A DNA stretch of 64,000 nt from Papaver somniferum (taxonomy: Eukaryota; Streptophyta; Magnoliopsida; Ranunculales; Papaveraceae), in assembly GCF_003573695.1 (NCBI RefSeq), contig NC_039367.1, positions 29,350,442 through 29,414,441 on the forward strand, given 5' to 3'. Below the pieces are notes generated by a model. That model saw only the letters and a list, made by a program, of their open reading frames with translations, searched no databases and was not told the origin of the DNA. The translations under genes were made by a program, and so were the position numbers. The number at the start of each line of letters is the position of its first letter. Position 1 is the stretch's first letter. Below are positions 11,801 through 21,990 of this stretch, piece by piece.

Positions 11801-14090
11801 TGGTAGACCCCAAAGATATTATATTTAAATGCAAAATGGTCCCCGGCAGCGGCGCCAAAAACTTGGTATGCTTCTAAAAGGTCCTACAAATTATAACCGC
11901 AAGTGCACGGTGTCGAAAGTGGCAAATGTGCAAGTACGGGTCGATCCACAGAGACTGGGTGTGTTTTGGAGTTTCTAGCTATTTTGGGTTCTAAATTTGC
12001 TAATGGGCTTTGAATACCAAAGGGGTCTTGAATATCAATGGGCTTTGAATACCCTTTGGAACTGTTGGGCTGAACTGAGCTTGGGCTCAGAAATGTGGAC
12101 TATGGGCTTTAGGTCTTAAACTTTGTTTTGGGCTTTTGGGCTCAATGGGATTGAGCTATGGGCTTGAGTGCACAGCAGAGCAGATGCAAGCAGTAGCAGC
12201 TGAGGCTAACAACAGTGCTGCAACAAGGGAAAACAGCAGGGAAAGGAATGGCAGCAGGAGAGGAAGCAGAGTTGCTGGCTAGGAAGCAGCAGCACTGCAA
12301 GTGCACAGTGCAATGCAGGGGAAGCAAACAGCAGCAGCAGCAACAGAAAGGAAGGCAAAGAGTTGCAGGGCAGTGGAAGCAAAGATGGCAGTGAAGCAAA
12401 GATAATGCAATAAAGAAGATGGCTAACAAAATAAACAAAAGGAAACACAAACAGGGCAACACATGGCAAAAGCAAAGAACAAAACAAGATGAACCAAGGC
12501 CTAAGGCCAAGGGCAGGGATGATAATGAAACTAAAATGAGCAGGGCTAAGGCAAGAATACAGGCAAACAAATAGAATGGGAAGAAAACTAGCTTGCTATG
12601 AGCACTAGTTTCTCCCAATGCTCAATCAACAGTGCAACCTAAGCATACACAAGGAATGGCAAGAAAATCAGCTTGCTATGAGCACTGATTTCTTCCATTG
12701 CACAATCACATCAATGCTTCACAGATATCTAGCCTAGCATTCCATCAAACTAACAACAAGTTTAAACATGACAGTGAACATTTAACTGACAGTGAGCAAC
12801 AACTTTGACAGGAATTGATTGGAAGTTAAAACATGAAATTAAAACAAGCACATAACAATTTTAACAGGAGCACATGTAACAGGAGACAAACAATTTTTAC
12901 AACATAACAGGAGCATCCTAAGCATAACAGGAGACAAACAATTTTAACAGGAGCATCCTAAGCATAACAATTAACATTAACAGGACATGAGAGTCCTGGA
13001 TGCAGGCTAATCCAAGCATAAAGTTTCTACACCAATCCCACACCCACATTTATACCCACAACACAAATTTCTCAAAACTATAAAATTAGGGTTCTTCCCC
13101 AAAAATCAGTTGAATTAGGTTTACCTAATTTCTTTGAAATTGATCCTTGAAATCGTCGACCCATGCTTTGTAATTGCTCCTACTCCATACCCATGCTCTA
13201 TTTTGTTCTCTAGACTCATCTGTTTTAATGATTTATCACCTAGGGTTATGGTGTGAAATCATTAAAATAGAGGGCTAGAGAGAGTGAAAGGAAAGGGGGA
13301 AGTGTGGAGGTGATGTTTAGGGTGGTAGGGTGATGATGGTGTTCGTTGTGGTGATTGAGGTGGAGAAGGTGGTGGTGTACGGTGGAAGGGGAAGGTGATG
13401 GTGGTTCTCTGCTGTGGAGAAGTGAGGGAGGAGAGGTCGACTGTTTTGGGAAGGAGGGTATTAGGTATTTGGGTGTTAGGCGGGCGTATCGAGTTTGATG
13501 TTCTGCGACGCTGAGTCACTGGATGCGAAGCTGGTAGGTGCATCGGACGGTGATGCGGAGGCAAGCGAGGAGCGACCGTCGGATGAATGGATACAACGAA
13601 ACGAACGGTACTTGATGGAGTTAGGTACTGTAGTGTAAGGCGGAGATATCAATCTTCGATGCACAGCAAGGGAGCGACCGTTGGATTCAACTACCATCTA
13701 ATCTGAAGGCTTGGAATTTCAGCGCTGTGGTGCTTGGCAGAGACTTCAGATTTTGATGCTCTATGAAGGAGCGACCATCGGATGCTTCTGAGAACTGATC
13801 TGATGGCTGAGAACGGAGGCGCTTTTGTGTGTAGAAAATGAGGTTGTGCGCACCATTCTTCGCGGCTTCCTTGCGTAATTTCTCCCGGCTTTTCACTACT
13901 TTTCTGCTTTTTGCTCCGCGTCATCCGAACTTTATTTATTACCTAAAAATGCAAAATTAATTAATAAAAATATTTATTCTTGAAAACAATGAAAATACAG
14001 AATATGGGATAAAATGTAGAATTAATGCATAAAAGATGAGTTAAATGCCAACAAAAAGGGATAAATATATACAATATTTGGCACTCATCA
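11801..14090 (-). repeat. 3' LTR of element X
   Basis: 2290 bp, nearly identical to 17759-20052. On the minus strand it starts TGATGAGTGCCAAATATTG and ends ..GGGGTCTACCA. Purine/pyrimidine-skewed stretches create long false ORFs (12142-12618, 13262-13564). A PBS-like copy lies inside the LTR at 11840-11857. Confidence 0.95.
11840..11857 (-). other. PBS-like sequence inside the LTR of X
   Basis: TCCCCGGCAGCGGCGCCA on plus differs at one base from the working PBS of X (TCCCCGGCAACGGCGCCA, 17735-17752). It is preceded in element sense by the same CCAAGTTTTT lead-in. The other LTR has the same copy at 17798-17815. Confidence 0.85.
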
Positions 14091-14106
14091 AATACCCCCA
14101 AACCTG
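14091..14106 (-). other. Polypurine tract of element X
   Basis: On the minus strand AGGTTTGGGGGTATT immediately precedes the LTR start TGATGAG. The identical tract precedes the 3' LTRs of Y (41903-41917) and Z (53783-53797). Confidence 0.8.
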
Positions 14107-14705
14107 AATTTTACTTGTCCTCAAGTAAAACAAAACTAAGGAAATCCTAACTATACCACTGTCGCTGGTCTCTCGAATGCATTTAGCGTATGCACTAAGC
14201 CTTTTAAACCACTAAGTGTCCCTAGTGGACGAGTTGAAGTCTCGTGAAGGTTTACCAGAGGTGTGCCTACAAAACCTAAGGACAAAATATAAGCTCAGAT
14301 TCCATCAAATGTGACATGTGCAAAACAGTTTAAGCTCACAGCAAAATGGAGATGTCAATCTAGCTATCGAAGGCACAATCCTAGCACTGATAACAAAAAA
14401 AGACATGTGATAAGAGTGTAAAGTGTATCTACACATGTGTAAAGAAAGATCTGAAGTATGACTACTAATCACCAAGAGATAGTTTCTCAGGCTAAGAACT
14501 GAGGTCGAAATCTAGCTAGCTGTCCGGACTTTACGAGAATTGTGAATGAGTTGGAGGTATTTCACAATTACTCGCGTTGTACATCAATGGCATACACCCT
14601 CCTTGCTTACAAAAAAACACAAAAGATGACTATTTACATGACTCTTATTTACATTGACTTCTCTTTTTATTTTTGGAACAAGAGATGATGGAATTGATAA
14701 ATACT

Positions 14706-14736
<31 letters not shown>

Positions 14737-15831
14737 GAACAAGGAAACACTTTTGATACATATACAAAAGGAAACAAAAGATTACATGACACTTTGCAAG
14801 AGGTAGCCCTTTTTGATGCACCCAGTTAAATTCGATGGTTGTCTTTCTTAATGTAACCTCCACCTTCTATCCCAACCAACCAAAGAACAAGCTAGTCAAG
14901 TTTCGTTCAGTATTCTAAAGTGATTGGCAATCGTAACTTCCTATCAACACCTTGAAGATCGAGGCCATACATGTATTGGTAGATCGTGCGCGTGCAAATT
15001 TCTTATCACTATGTGAATTGTGCTAGAATCAGGGTGCCTAAATATCTAGACTAAGACTCCTAATAAAAATACATATTTGCACAAGAGTCAACATTTCAAG
15101 GTAAATGAGCTCCATTTTTTATGATTTTTTCATTTTTTAATTTTTTTGAATTTTGATTTTTTAATTTTTTTGGAATTTTTCAATTTTTTCAAAAAGAAGG
15201 AGTTCGTTTTCAATTATGGCAATTATCGTGGTATCTACTCTATACCCCCAAACCTAAACTAAACATTGTCCTCAATGTTTCAAAATATGGAAAGAATTAA
15301 AATGCAACATATGGAAAGGGACATGCTGAGTAGAGTAAAAGGAGAGAGAATACCCGATTTCGGCGAAAGCAGAATTAAAACTCCGTTATTCAAGGCAAAA
15401 ATCCAACATATTTCAGCCGAGATCATATTGGATTAGCAAAATATATACAAAAGGAACAAAAGGGTTTTTAAGAAATTTTATCTACTGGATTATATACAAA
15501 AAATTCACCATACACTAACAATCTAAAGAGTTGAGGATCAACCCAAAAGAAAAAGTGTAGAGACAAGAAAGTTTCAAAACACTAAAATTGGACTTAAATG
15601 GGAGTGAGAGTGAAAAACCGAATGAATCCCCTAAACCAAAATTTTTCAACAGGTTTACTTTTAAGCACAAAATCTAACAATTTTAGGGTTCAGGATTCAA
15701 AAGGTCTAACTCATAATGGACTGTTTTCGGGATGGGCAAACATGCAATTTCCAACTGTGGCTCTTTAAAAGTGTTATATTTTGAAGCAAAATAGTCCAAG
15801 AGGACTTGGGGCACACAGTTCCAATCCTAGA
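14107..15831 (-). mobile_element. Untranslated 3' part of element X
   Basis: No coding domain is seen between gag and the PPT. There is a 27-base T run near 14710-14736 and A/T-rich simple sequence at 15110-15190. The short ORF at 14645-14863 recurs in Y (41089) and Z (53016) at the same place, but contains homopolymer and is probably not a gene. Confidence 0.6.
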
Positions 15832-16857
15832 TTAGGAATTTTCAGAAAAAGGTTTGACAATATGGGTACAAACCAAATCTAGGTTGGGTGGAAGGCCATC
15901 AGATTGTGACTTAGGTAGAAGAATAGGCATATCATTATCAATCAAATCAAAATCTTCTAACTCATCTACACATGTCACATCATGCTCACAATCATCAATC
16001 AAATTGGCAAGATTACAATCAGAATTATCAACATCATCAACAGATTTATTCTCGTGTATCGGCACATCAGGGGAAACATCACATGGAATACTAGAAGAAA
16101 TATCATGCATTAAGGTCGGGGCAGAGAAGCCTAATGTATTTGAACCCAAAGGTTCCATAACATTTTCAGTATAGACATGTTCTTCTAACATAACATCATA
16201 ATCATCATCATCATCATGATAGGATTTTGCAATCTAGGATAATTTTCAATCCTAAGGTCGGAGCTATTACAAGAATAAAACTCTAATTCATGGGGTGACT
16301 CATATCATGTGGTGTTGTTCCTGTTTCCCTAACGGATTCCCATTGATGGGTTTTCTCTGCAATCTCGGCTAAAAAATTCCATGCATCATCCACAGATTTA
16401 TCAATAAACTCACCATTACACATAGACTCAACCATGGTTCGAGATTTAAAGTCTAGTCCCTCATAGAGGATGACGACAAGTCTCCACTTCTCAATTCCAT
16501 GGTGCGGACATTCACTCAACAAATCATTAAAACGTTCAAAATAGTGAAAAACAGTTTCCTCATCCAATTGGACAAAACAATTGATACTTTGACGAATAGC
16601 GATGGTCCTATGATGTGGAAAAAAAATTTTTGGAAAAATTGATTAGTGAGTTGTTCCCAAGTGGTGATTGATTGTGGTCTCAAACCGTAAAACCATGTTT
16701 TGGCCCTTTCTTTAAAGAAAATGTAAACAAACGCAATTTCAGAGAGTCTTCGGACATGATCAGGTTGCATAGTCCGACAAATTTGTTCAAACTCTCTTAC
16801 ATGAGTATAGGGGTTCTCAGAATCGAACCCTCGAAATATAGGAAGTATTTGTATCAT
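15832..16857 (-). pseudogene. Retrotransposon gag of element X, frameshifted
   Basis: From ATG at 16857, the ORF encodes the start of the capsid-type gag domain (HVREFEQICRTMQPDH, KTWFYGLRPQSITTW), then shifts frame near 16615. It resumes (MDEETVFHYFERFNDLLSEC) and ends with the acidic and C-terminal domain shared with Y and Z (15832-16191). Gag coats the RNA genome in virus-like particles. The intact-looking equivalent is Y gag at 38959-39927. Several breaks make this copy non-coding. Confidence 0.85.
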
Positions 16858-17078
16858 GCTTGCATTTATTTTAAAAGGGTTATTGGTTTGAGGTAATACA
16901 ATACATGATAATGGAATTTTATTGATGGATACATGTATTCATGGAGAGCACGAGGTTGGCCCATTTTGAAAGACACAAAGCCCACTATTTGGTTTTAATG
17001 GGTTTGGATTTTTGGGAAAAATTTGGTTTTGGTGGGGATTTAAAAGAAAATTTGGTTTAAAATGGGAGCAAAGAAATT

Positions 17079-17079
17079 T

Positions 17080-17117
<38 letters not shown>
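17079..17117 (+). repeat. Poly-T run in the leader of X
   Basis: A run of more than 30 T (poly-A in element sense) lies in the leader between PBS and gag. The equivalent place in Y holds a 19-base A run at 38758-38776. Confidence 0.8.
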
Positions 17118-17125
<8 letters not shown>

Positions 17126-17734
17126 ATAAAATTTGGTTTTTGAATGGGAGCAAGCCCACTGTTTGTCCTCTAATGGAATGGAAGGAAGGCTGCGGCCCAC
17201 GAAACACTAAGTTTTAATTTTGAAAGTTTAATTTGGCCCAGTTGGTTAAGGCCCGACGTTTGTTTTAAAACTTTGGTTTCGAGGTCCACTCTTGAGTGGA
17301 AACAAGCCCACAATCGGTTACAAGCTCAGCTGGGTTTAAACCCAGAGTCCAAAATACAAGTCCAATGAAAGAATTTAAACAAGCCCACAAATTAAACAAA
17401 CAAGCCCACAAATAAATTATTACAAACCCAACAGAAAATAAGAGAAGCCCAAAAATTGGCTTTAATATTACAAGCCCACAATTAAAAATTGGAAGCCCAC
17501 AATTCGGGTTCTCTTAAATGGGTTACCTTTTAAGCACAGCCCAGCTGCTCTGATATTGTTGCAAAAACCCAGTTGGGCTTTGGTTCTTTTCCTTGGTGGC
17601 GTCCCAGCAGAGGAAAAACAGGTTCAGAACAGCAGGTCCAACAACAAATGAAGTGAAGCAGATGCAGATGCAAATGCTATGCAGTGAAATGCAAAAATAG
17701 CTAAGAAAAAACTACAAGAAAAACACAGCACCAA

Positions 17735-17752
17735 TCCCCGGCAACGGCGCCA
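17735..17752 (-). other. Primer binding site of element X (tRNA-Asp type)
   Basis: On the minus strand TGGCGCCGTTGCCGGGGA follows the LTR end after the 6-base spacer AGTTTT. It is complementary to the tRNA-Asp 3' end, the primer type used by Athila-lineage Ty3/gypsy elements. Confidence 0.9.
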
Positions 17753-17758
17753 AAAACT

Positions 17759-20052
17759 TGGTAGACCCCAAAGATATTATATTTAAATGCAAAATGGTCC
17801 CCGGCAGCGGCGCCAAAAACTTGGTATGCTTCTAAAAGGTCCTACAAATTATAACCGCAAGTGCACGGTGTCGAAAGTGGCAAATGTGCAAGTACGGGTC
17901 GATCCACATAGACTGGGTGTGTTTTGGAGTTTCTAGCTATTTTGGGTTCTAAATTTGCTAATGGGCTTTGAATACCAAAGGGGTCTTGAATATCAATGGG
18001 CTTTGAATACCCTTTGGAACTGTTGGGCTGAACTGAGCTTGGGCTCAGAAATGTGGACTATGGGCTTTAGGTCTTAAACTTTGTTTTGGGCTTTTGGGCT
18101 CAATGGGATTGAGCTATGGGCTTGAGTGCACAGCAGAGCAGATGCAAGCAGTAGCAGCTGAGGCTAACAACAGTGCTGCAACAAGGGAAAACAGCAGGGA
18201 AAGGAATGGCAGCAGGAGAGGAAGCAGAGTTGCTGGCTAGGAAGCAGCACCACTGCAAGTGCACAGTGCAATGCAGGGGAAGAAAACAGCAGCAGCAGCA
18301 ACAGAAAGGAAGGCAAAGAGTTGCAGGGCAGTGGAAGCAAAGATGGCAGTGAAGCAAAGATAATGCAATAAAGAAGATGGCTAACAAAATAAACAAAAGG
18401 AAACACAAACAGGGCAACACATGGCAAAAGCAAAGAACAAAACAAGATGAACCAAGGCCTAAGGCCAAGGGCAGGGATGATAATGAAACTAAAATGAGCA
18501 GGGCTAAGGCAAGAATACAGGCAAACAAATAGAATGGGAAGAAAACTAGCTTGCTATGAGCACTAGTTTCTCCCAATGCTCAATCAACAGTGCAACCTAA
18601 GCATACACAAGGAATGGCAAGAAAATCAGCTTGCTATGAGCACTGATTTCTTCCATTGCACAATCACATCAATGCTTCACAGATATCTAGCCTAGCATTC
18701 CATCAAACTAACAGCAAGTTTAAACATGACAGTGAACATTTAACTGACAGTGAGCAACAACTTTGACAGGAATTGATTGGAAGTTAAAACATGAAATTAA
18801 AACAAGCACATAACAATTTTAACAGGAGCACATGTAACAGGAGACAAACAATTTTTACAACATAACAGGAGCATCCTAAGCATAACAGGAGACAAACAAT
18901 TTTAACAGGAGCATCCTAAGCATAACAATTAACATTAACAGGACATGAGAGTCCTGGATGCAGGCTAATCCAAGCATAAAGTTTCTACACCAATCCCACA
19001 CCCACATTTATACCCACAACACAAATTTCTCAAAACTACAAAATTAGGGTTCTTCCCCAAAAATCAGTTGAATTAGGTTTACCTAATTTCTTTGAAATTG
19101 ATCCTTGAAATCGTCGACCCATGCTTTGTAATTGCTCCTACTCCATACCCATGCTCTATTTTGTTCTCTAGACTCATCTGTTTTAATGATTTATCACCTA
19201 GGGTTATGGTGTGAAATCATTAAAATAGAGGGCTAGAGAGAGTGGAAGGAAAGGGGGAAGTGTGGAGGTGATGTTTAGGGTGGTAGGGTGATGATGGTGT
19301 TCGTTGTGGTGATTGAGGTGGATAAGGTGGTGGTGTACGGTGGAAGGGGAAGGTGATGGTGGTTCTCTGCTGTGGAGAAGTGAGGGAGGAGAGGTCGACT
19401 GTTTTGGGAAGGAGGGTATTAGGTATTTGGGTGTTAGGCGGGCGTATCGAGTTTGATGTTCTGCGACGCTGAGTCACTGGATGCGAAGCTGGTAGGTGCA
19501 TCGGACGGTGATGCGGAGGCAAGCGAGGAGCGACCGTCGGATGAATGGATACAACGAAACGAACGGTACTTGATGGAGTTAGGTACTGTAGTGTAAGGCG
19601 GAGATATCAATCTTCGATGCACAGCAAGGGAGCGACCGTTGGATTCAACTACCATCTAATCTGAAGGCTTGGAATTTCAGCGCTGTGGTGCTTGGCAGAG
19701 ACTTCAGATTTTGATGCTCTATGAAGGAGCGACCATCGGATGCTTCTGAGAACTGATCTGATGGCTGAGAACGGAGGCGCTTTTGTGTGTAGAAAATGAG
19801 GTTGTGCGCACCATTCTTCGCGGCTTCCTTGCGTAATTTCTCCCGGCTTTTCACTACTTTTCTGCTCTTTTTGCTCCGCAAGTCATCCGAACTTTATTTA
19901 TTACCTAAAAATGCAAAATTAATTAATAAAAATATTTATTCTTGAAAACAATGAAAATACAGAATATGGGATAAAATGTAGAATTAATGCATAAAAGATG
20001 AGTTAAATGCCAACAAAAAGGGATAAATATATACAATATTTGGCACTCATCA
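17759..20052 (-). repeat. 5' LTR of element X
   Basis: 2294 bp, partner of 11801-14090. It starts TGATGAGTGCC at 20052 (minus) and ends TCTACCA at 17759. It also carries the internal PBS copy (17798-17815). The first bases outside it (20053 on) are GGGGCGACGTTT, the end of a family-E polypurine tract. Confidence 0.95.
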
Positions 20053-20786
20053 GGGGCGACGTTTGTACCATGAGTAAAAATGCCACATAATGGGCGTAAT
20101 TGTTACTCGAATCACCTTTGGCCCTCATCCAAGCTTGCCATCCAGCCAACCGATGTATCTACCAGTTAGTCCAAGCGTTTCGTAAAGTCGACGACTGGTC
20201 AGTGGACAAAGTCAACATCCGGACAATGGAAAAATCAATCGTCGGTCAACTATCGAAGCCAAATTTCCAGTCGCACTTCTAGCCAGTTTTCGTCCATATT
20301 TCCAGCGATGCTGCCAACCAGTTCCTGGACATCTCCCCCGGCCATGTTGCTCAGCCATGTCCACAGGCGGAATTCTCCATCCGTACTGCCAGCCCGTTAT
20401 GCCTGTCAACCATCCAAGCCAGTCTTCTTGCATGGAAAATTAATACAGGGAGGCATGCATGGAAGATTAATGCCAGGAGGCATGCATGGAAAATTAATGT
20501 CAGGAGGCATGCAGGGCAAGTAAAGACGATTCATCCCTACCTTGAAATTAGAGGAAGGGCATAATTCGCAACTATATAAATAAGGGGAATTATAACCCTA
20601 AAGGAAGGGAGAGGGGATATACCAGCAAACCCTAAAAGGGATCAAAAATTATTGTAACCGATACATAAATAAAATGTCTCTCCCTATGGGGATTCGTCTG
20701 TGAATGTAGGAAAACCATGTCGAACCACGTTAAATCCGTGTCTATCATCTTTAAGCTTGGTTTGTGTATAACCCTAGTTCTGATCA
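20053..20786 (+). repeat. Partial PPT plus LTR-C of family E
   Basis: GGGGCGACGTT (20053-20063) is the tail of the E polypurine tract. LTR-C follows at 20064-20786 (723 bp), nearly identical to LTR-B, ending ..GTTCTGATCA. LINE sequence resumes after it. TATA box at 20572-20581. Confidence 0.9.
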
Positions 20787-21440
20787 TCATCACCAAAATC
20801 ATCGTGTTTAGTGTATGGAAATATTTCTGGGTACAAACAAGATTGTTTAAAAGTTTAACATTTCATTCCTTTTTCGCATGCAACTTAAGTTAATTCACAT
20901 TTTTCATATTAGAAGAAACAAATGTAAAGTCTAAAGAGCCATTTTTATTAGGAACCCACCTGTCCTTCCAAATTTCAATATTATTTCCATCTCCAACCTT
21001 CCAACAATAGTATTTTATTAATCATTTCTAGACCTCTACAAACACCTCTCCAAATCCATGACACATTTCCTTGATTCACAGCATGAAGAGGATTACTATT
21101 AGGAAAATATTTATGGGATAAAATCTGAATCCAAAGAGCATTTGGTTCAGTCAAAAGCCTCCAAGCAAGCTTAGCTAGTAAGGTTGTATTCAAGTGTTCA
21201 GTTTTCTTAATGTTTAATGTTTAGGCCTCCTAAAACTATAGGCTTAGTGACATTATCCTAATTCCTAAAGTACCCAACCCTAGCTCTACCTTTCTTATCC
21301 CACCGGGAACGTCTTTGGATACCATCTAGTTTGTTTGTAATCTTTTTAGGCATTGGAAATACATCAAGATGATGAGAAGCTAAAGTACCCAAAGCAAATT
21401 GTATATGAACAGTTCTACCTGGCTGATTCACTATATATAT
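20787..21440 (-). pseudogene. LINE fragment: C-terminal part of reverse transcriptase
   Basis: The minus strand encodes NTTLLAKLAWRLLTEP (21193 downward), then GWRWKVGDGNNIEIWKDRWV. These are the conserved post-catalytic RT motifs of plant L1 LINEs. Upstream remains (21200-21430) are frameshifted. It continues, after 11 kb of LTR elements, into 8835-9564. Confidence 0.8.
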
Positions 21441-21990
21441 GGGTTATAATTATTAGGTTTTGCTCACATACAATATTATACCAAAGAAGGTTGAATCGAC
21501 GCTTTCACGCGTCAAGAATATACTAGTCCAGTTTAACTTTTCCAAATTGTATCGATAAATTTAAACTACAAATATATTCCACAAGGGTATCTTTACAATG
21601 AAAATGAAAGAAATATTGAGGGATATTTGAATGATGTTTTTTTTTTTAAATGAGAAAGAAAAGAAGAAAGAAGAAAATGATAAACTCGAGTTTTTCTTAT
21701 GAATGAAGCACTGAATCAAAATACTCGACATTTCTTTAAAAAAAATTACTTACGTATTTTTTGATCTAACAACATCATACACCGACCATTTTAAATTTTG
21801 AACAATATTTAACCAATCTAACTAATTTGAGACTGATTCCAAATGAGACTGAATCAAGGGATTAACGCTTTTTTTCCATCTTCCTCCACACGGAAATCAA
21901 CACCACCACAGCTTATTCATACCCTAACCCTAATTTCATCCATGTTTTGAGAAGAAAAAAAATCATCAAGTTTCCTCTTTTCTTACTACC
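21441..21990 (+). other. Upstream region of the BIR2-like gene
   Basis: An AT-rich intergenic stretch leading to the receptor gene. Pyrimidine-rich leader sequence (CTTCCTCCACA, TTCCTCTTTTC) lies just before the ATG and is probably 5' UTR. I see no certain TATA box near the expected start and no other gene. Confidence 0.4.

Larger units (their letters stand above)
11801..20052 (-). mobile_element. Element X: Athila-like, gag-only LTR retrotransposon
   Basis: An 8.25-kb minus-strand element. The 5' LTR is 17759-20052, the PBS is complementary to the tRNA-Asp 3' end (17735-17752), gag remains are at 15832-16857, the PPT is at 14091-14106 and the 3' LTR is 11801-14090. There is no protease, RT or integrase, so it is non-autonomous. 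It is the same family as Y (35414-44718) and more distantly Z. The bases flanking its two ends do not match as a target duplication (AAACT against GGGGC), which is unusual for so complete an element. Confidence 0.9.

Noticed and set aside
12142..12618. 158-codon minus ORF, Leu/Cys-rich, also at 18100-18576
   Set aside because: It lies wholly within both LTRs of X and comes from CAG/AGG-rich strand skew; no start context, domain or independent copy outside the LTR.
14645..14863. Small ORF conserved in X, Y and Z (also 41089 and 53016)
   Set aside because: The first 30 codons match, but each runs into a different homopolymer; conservation fits shared non-coding 3' sequence of the family.
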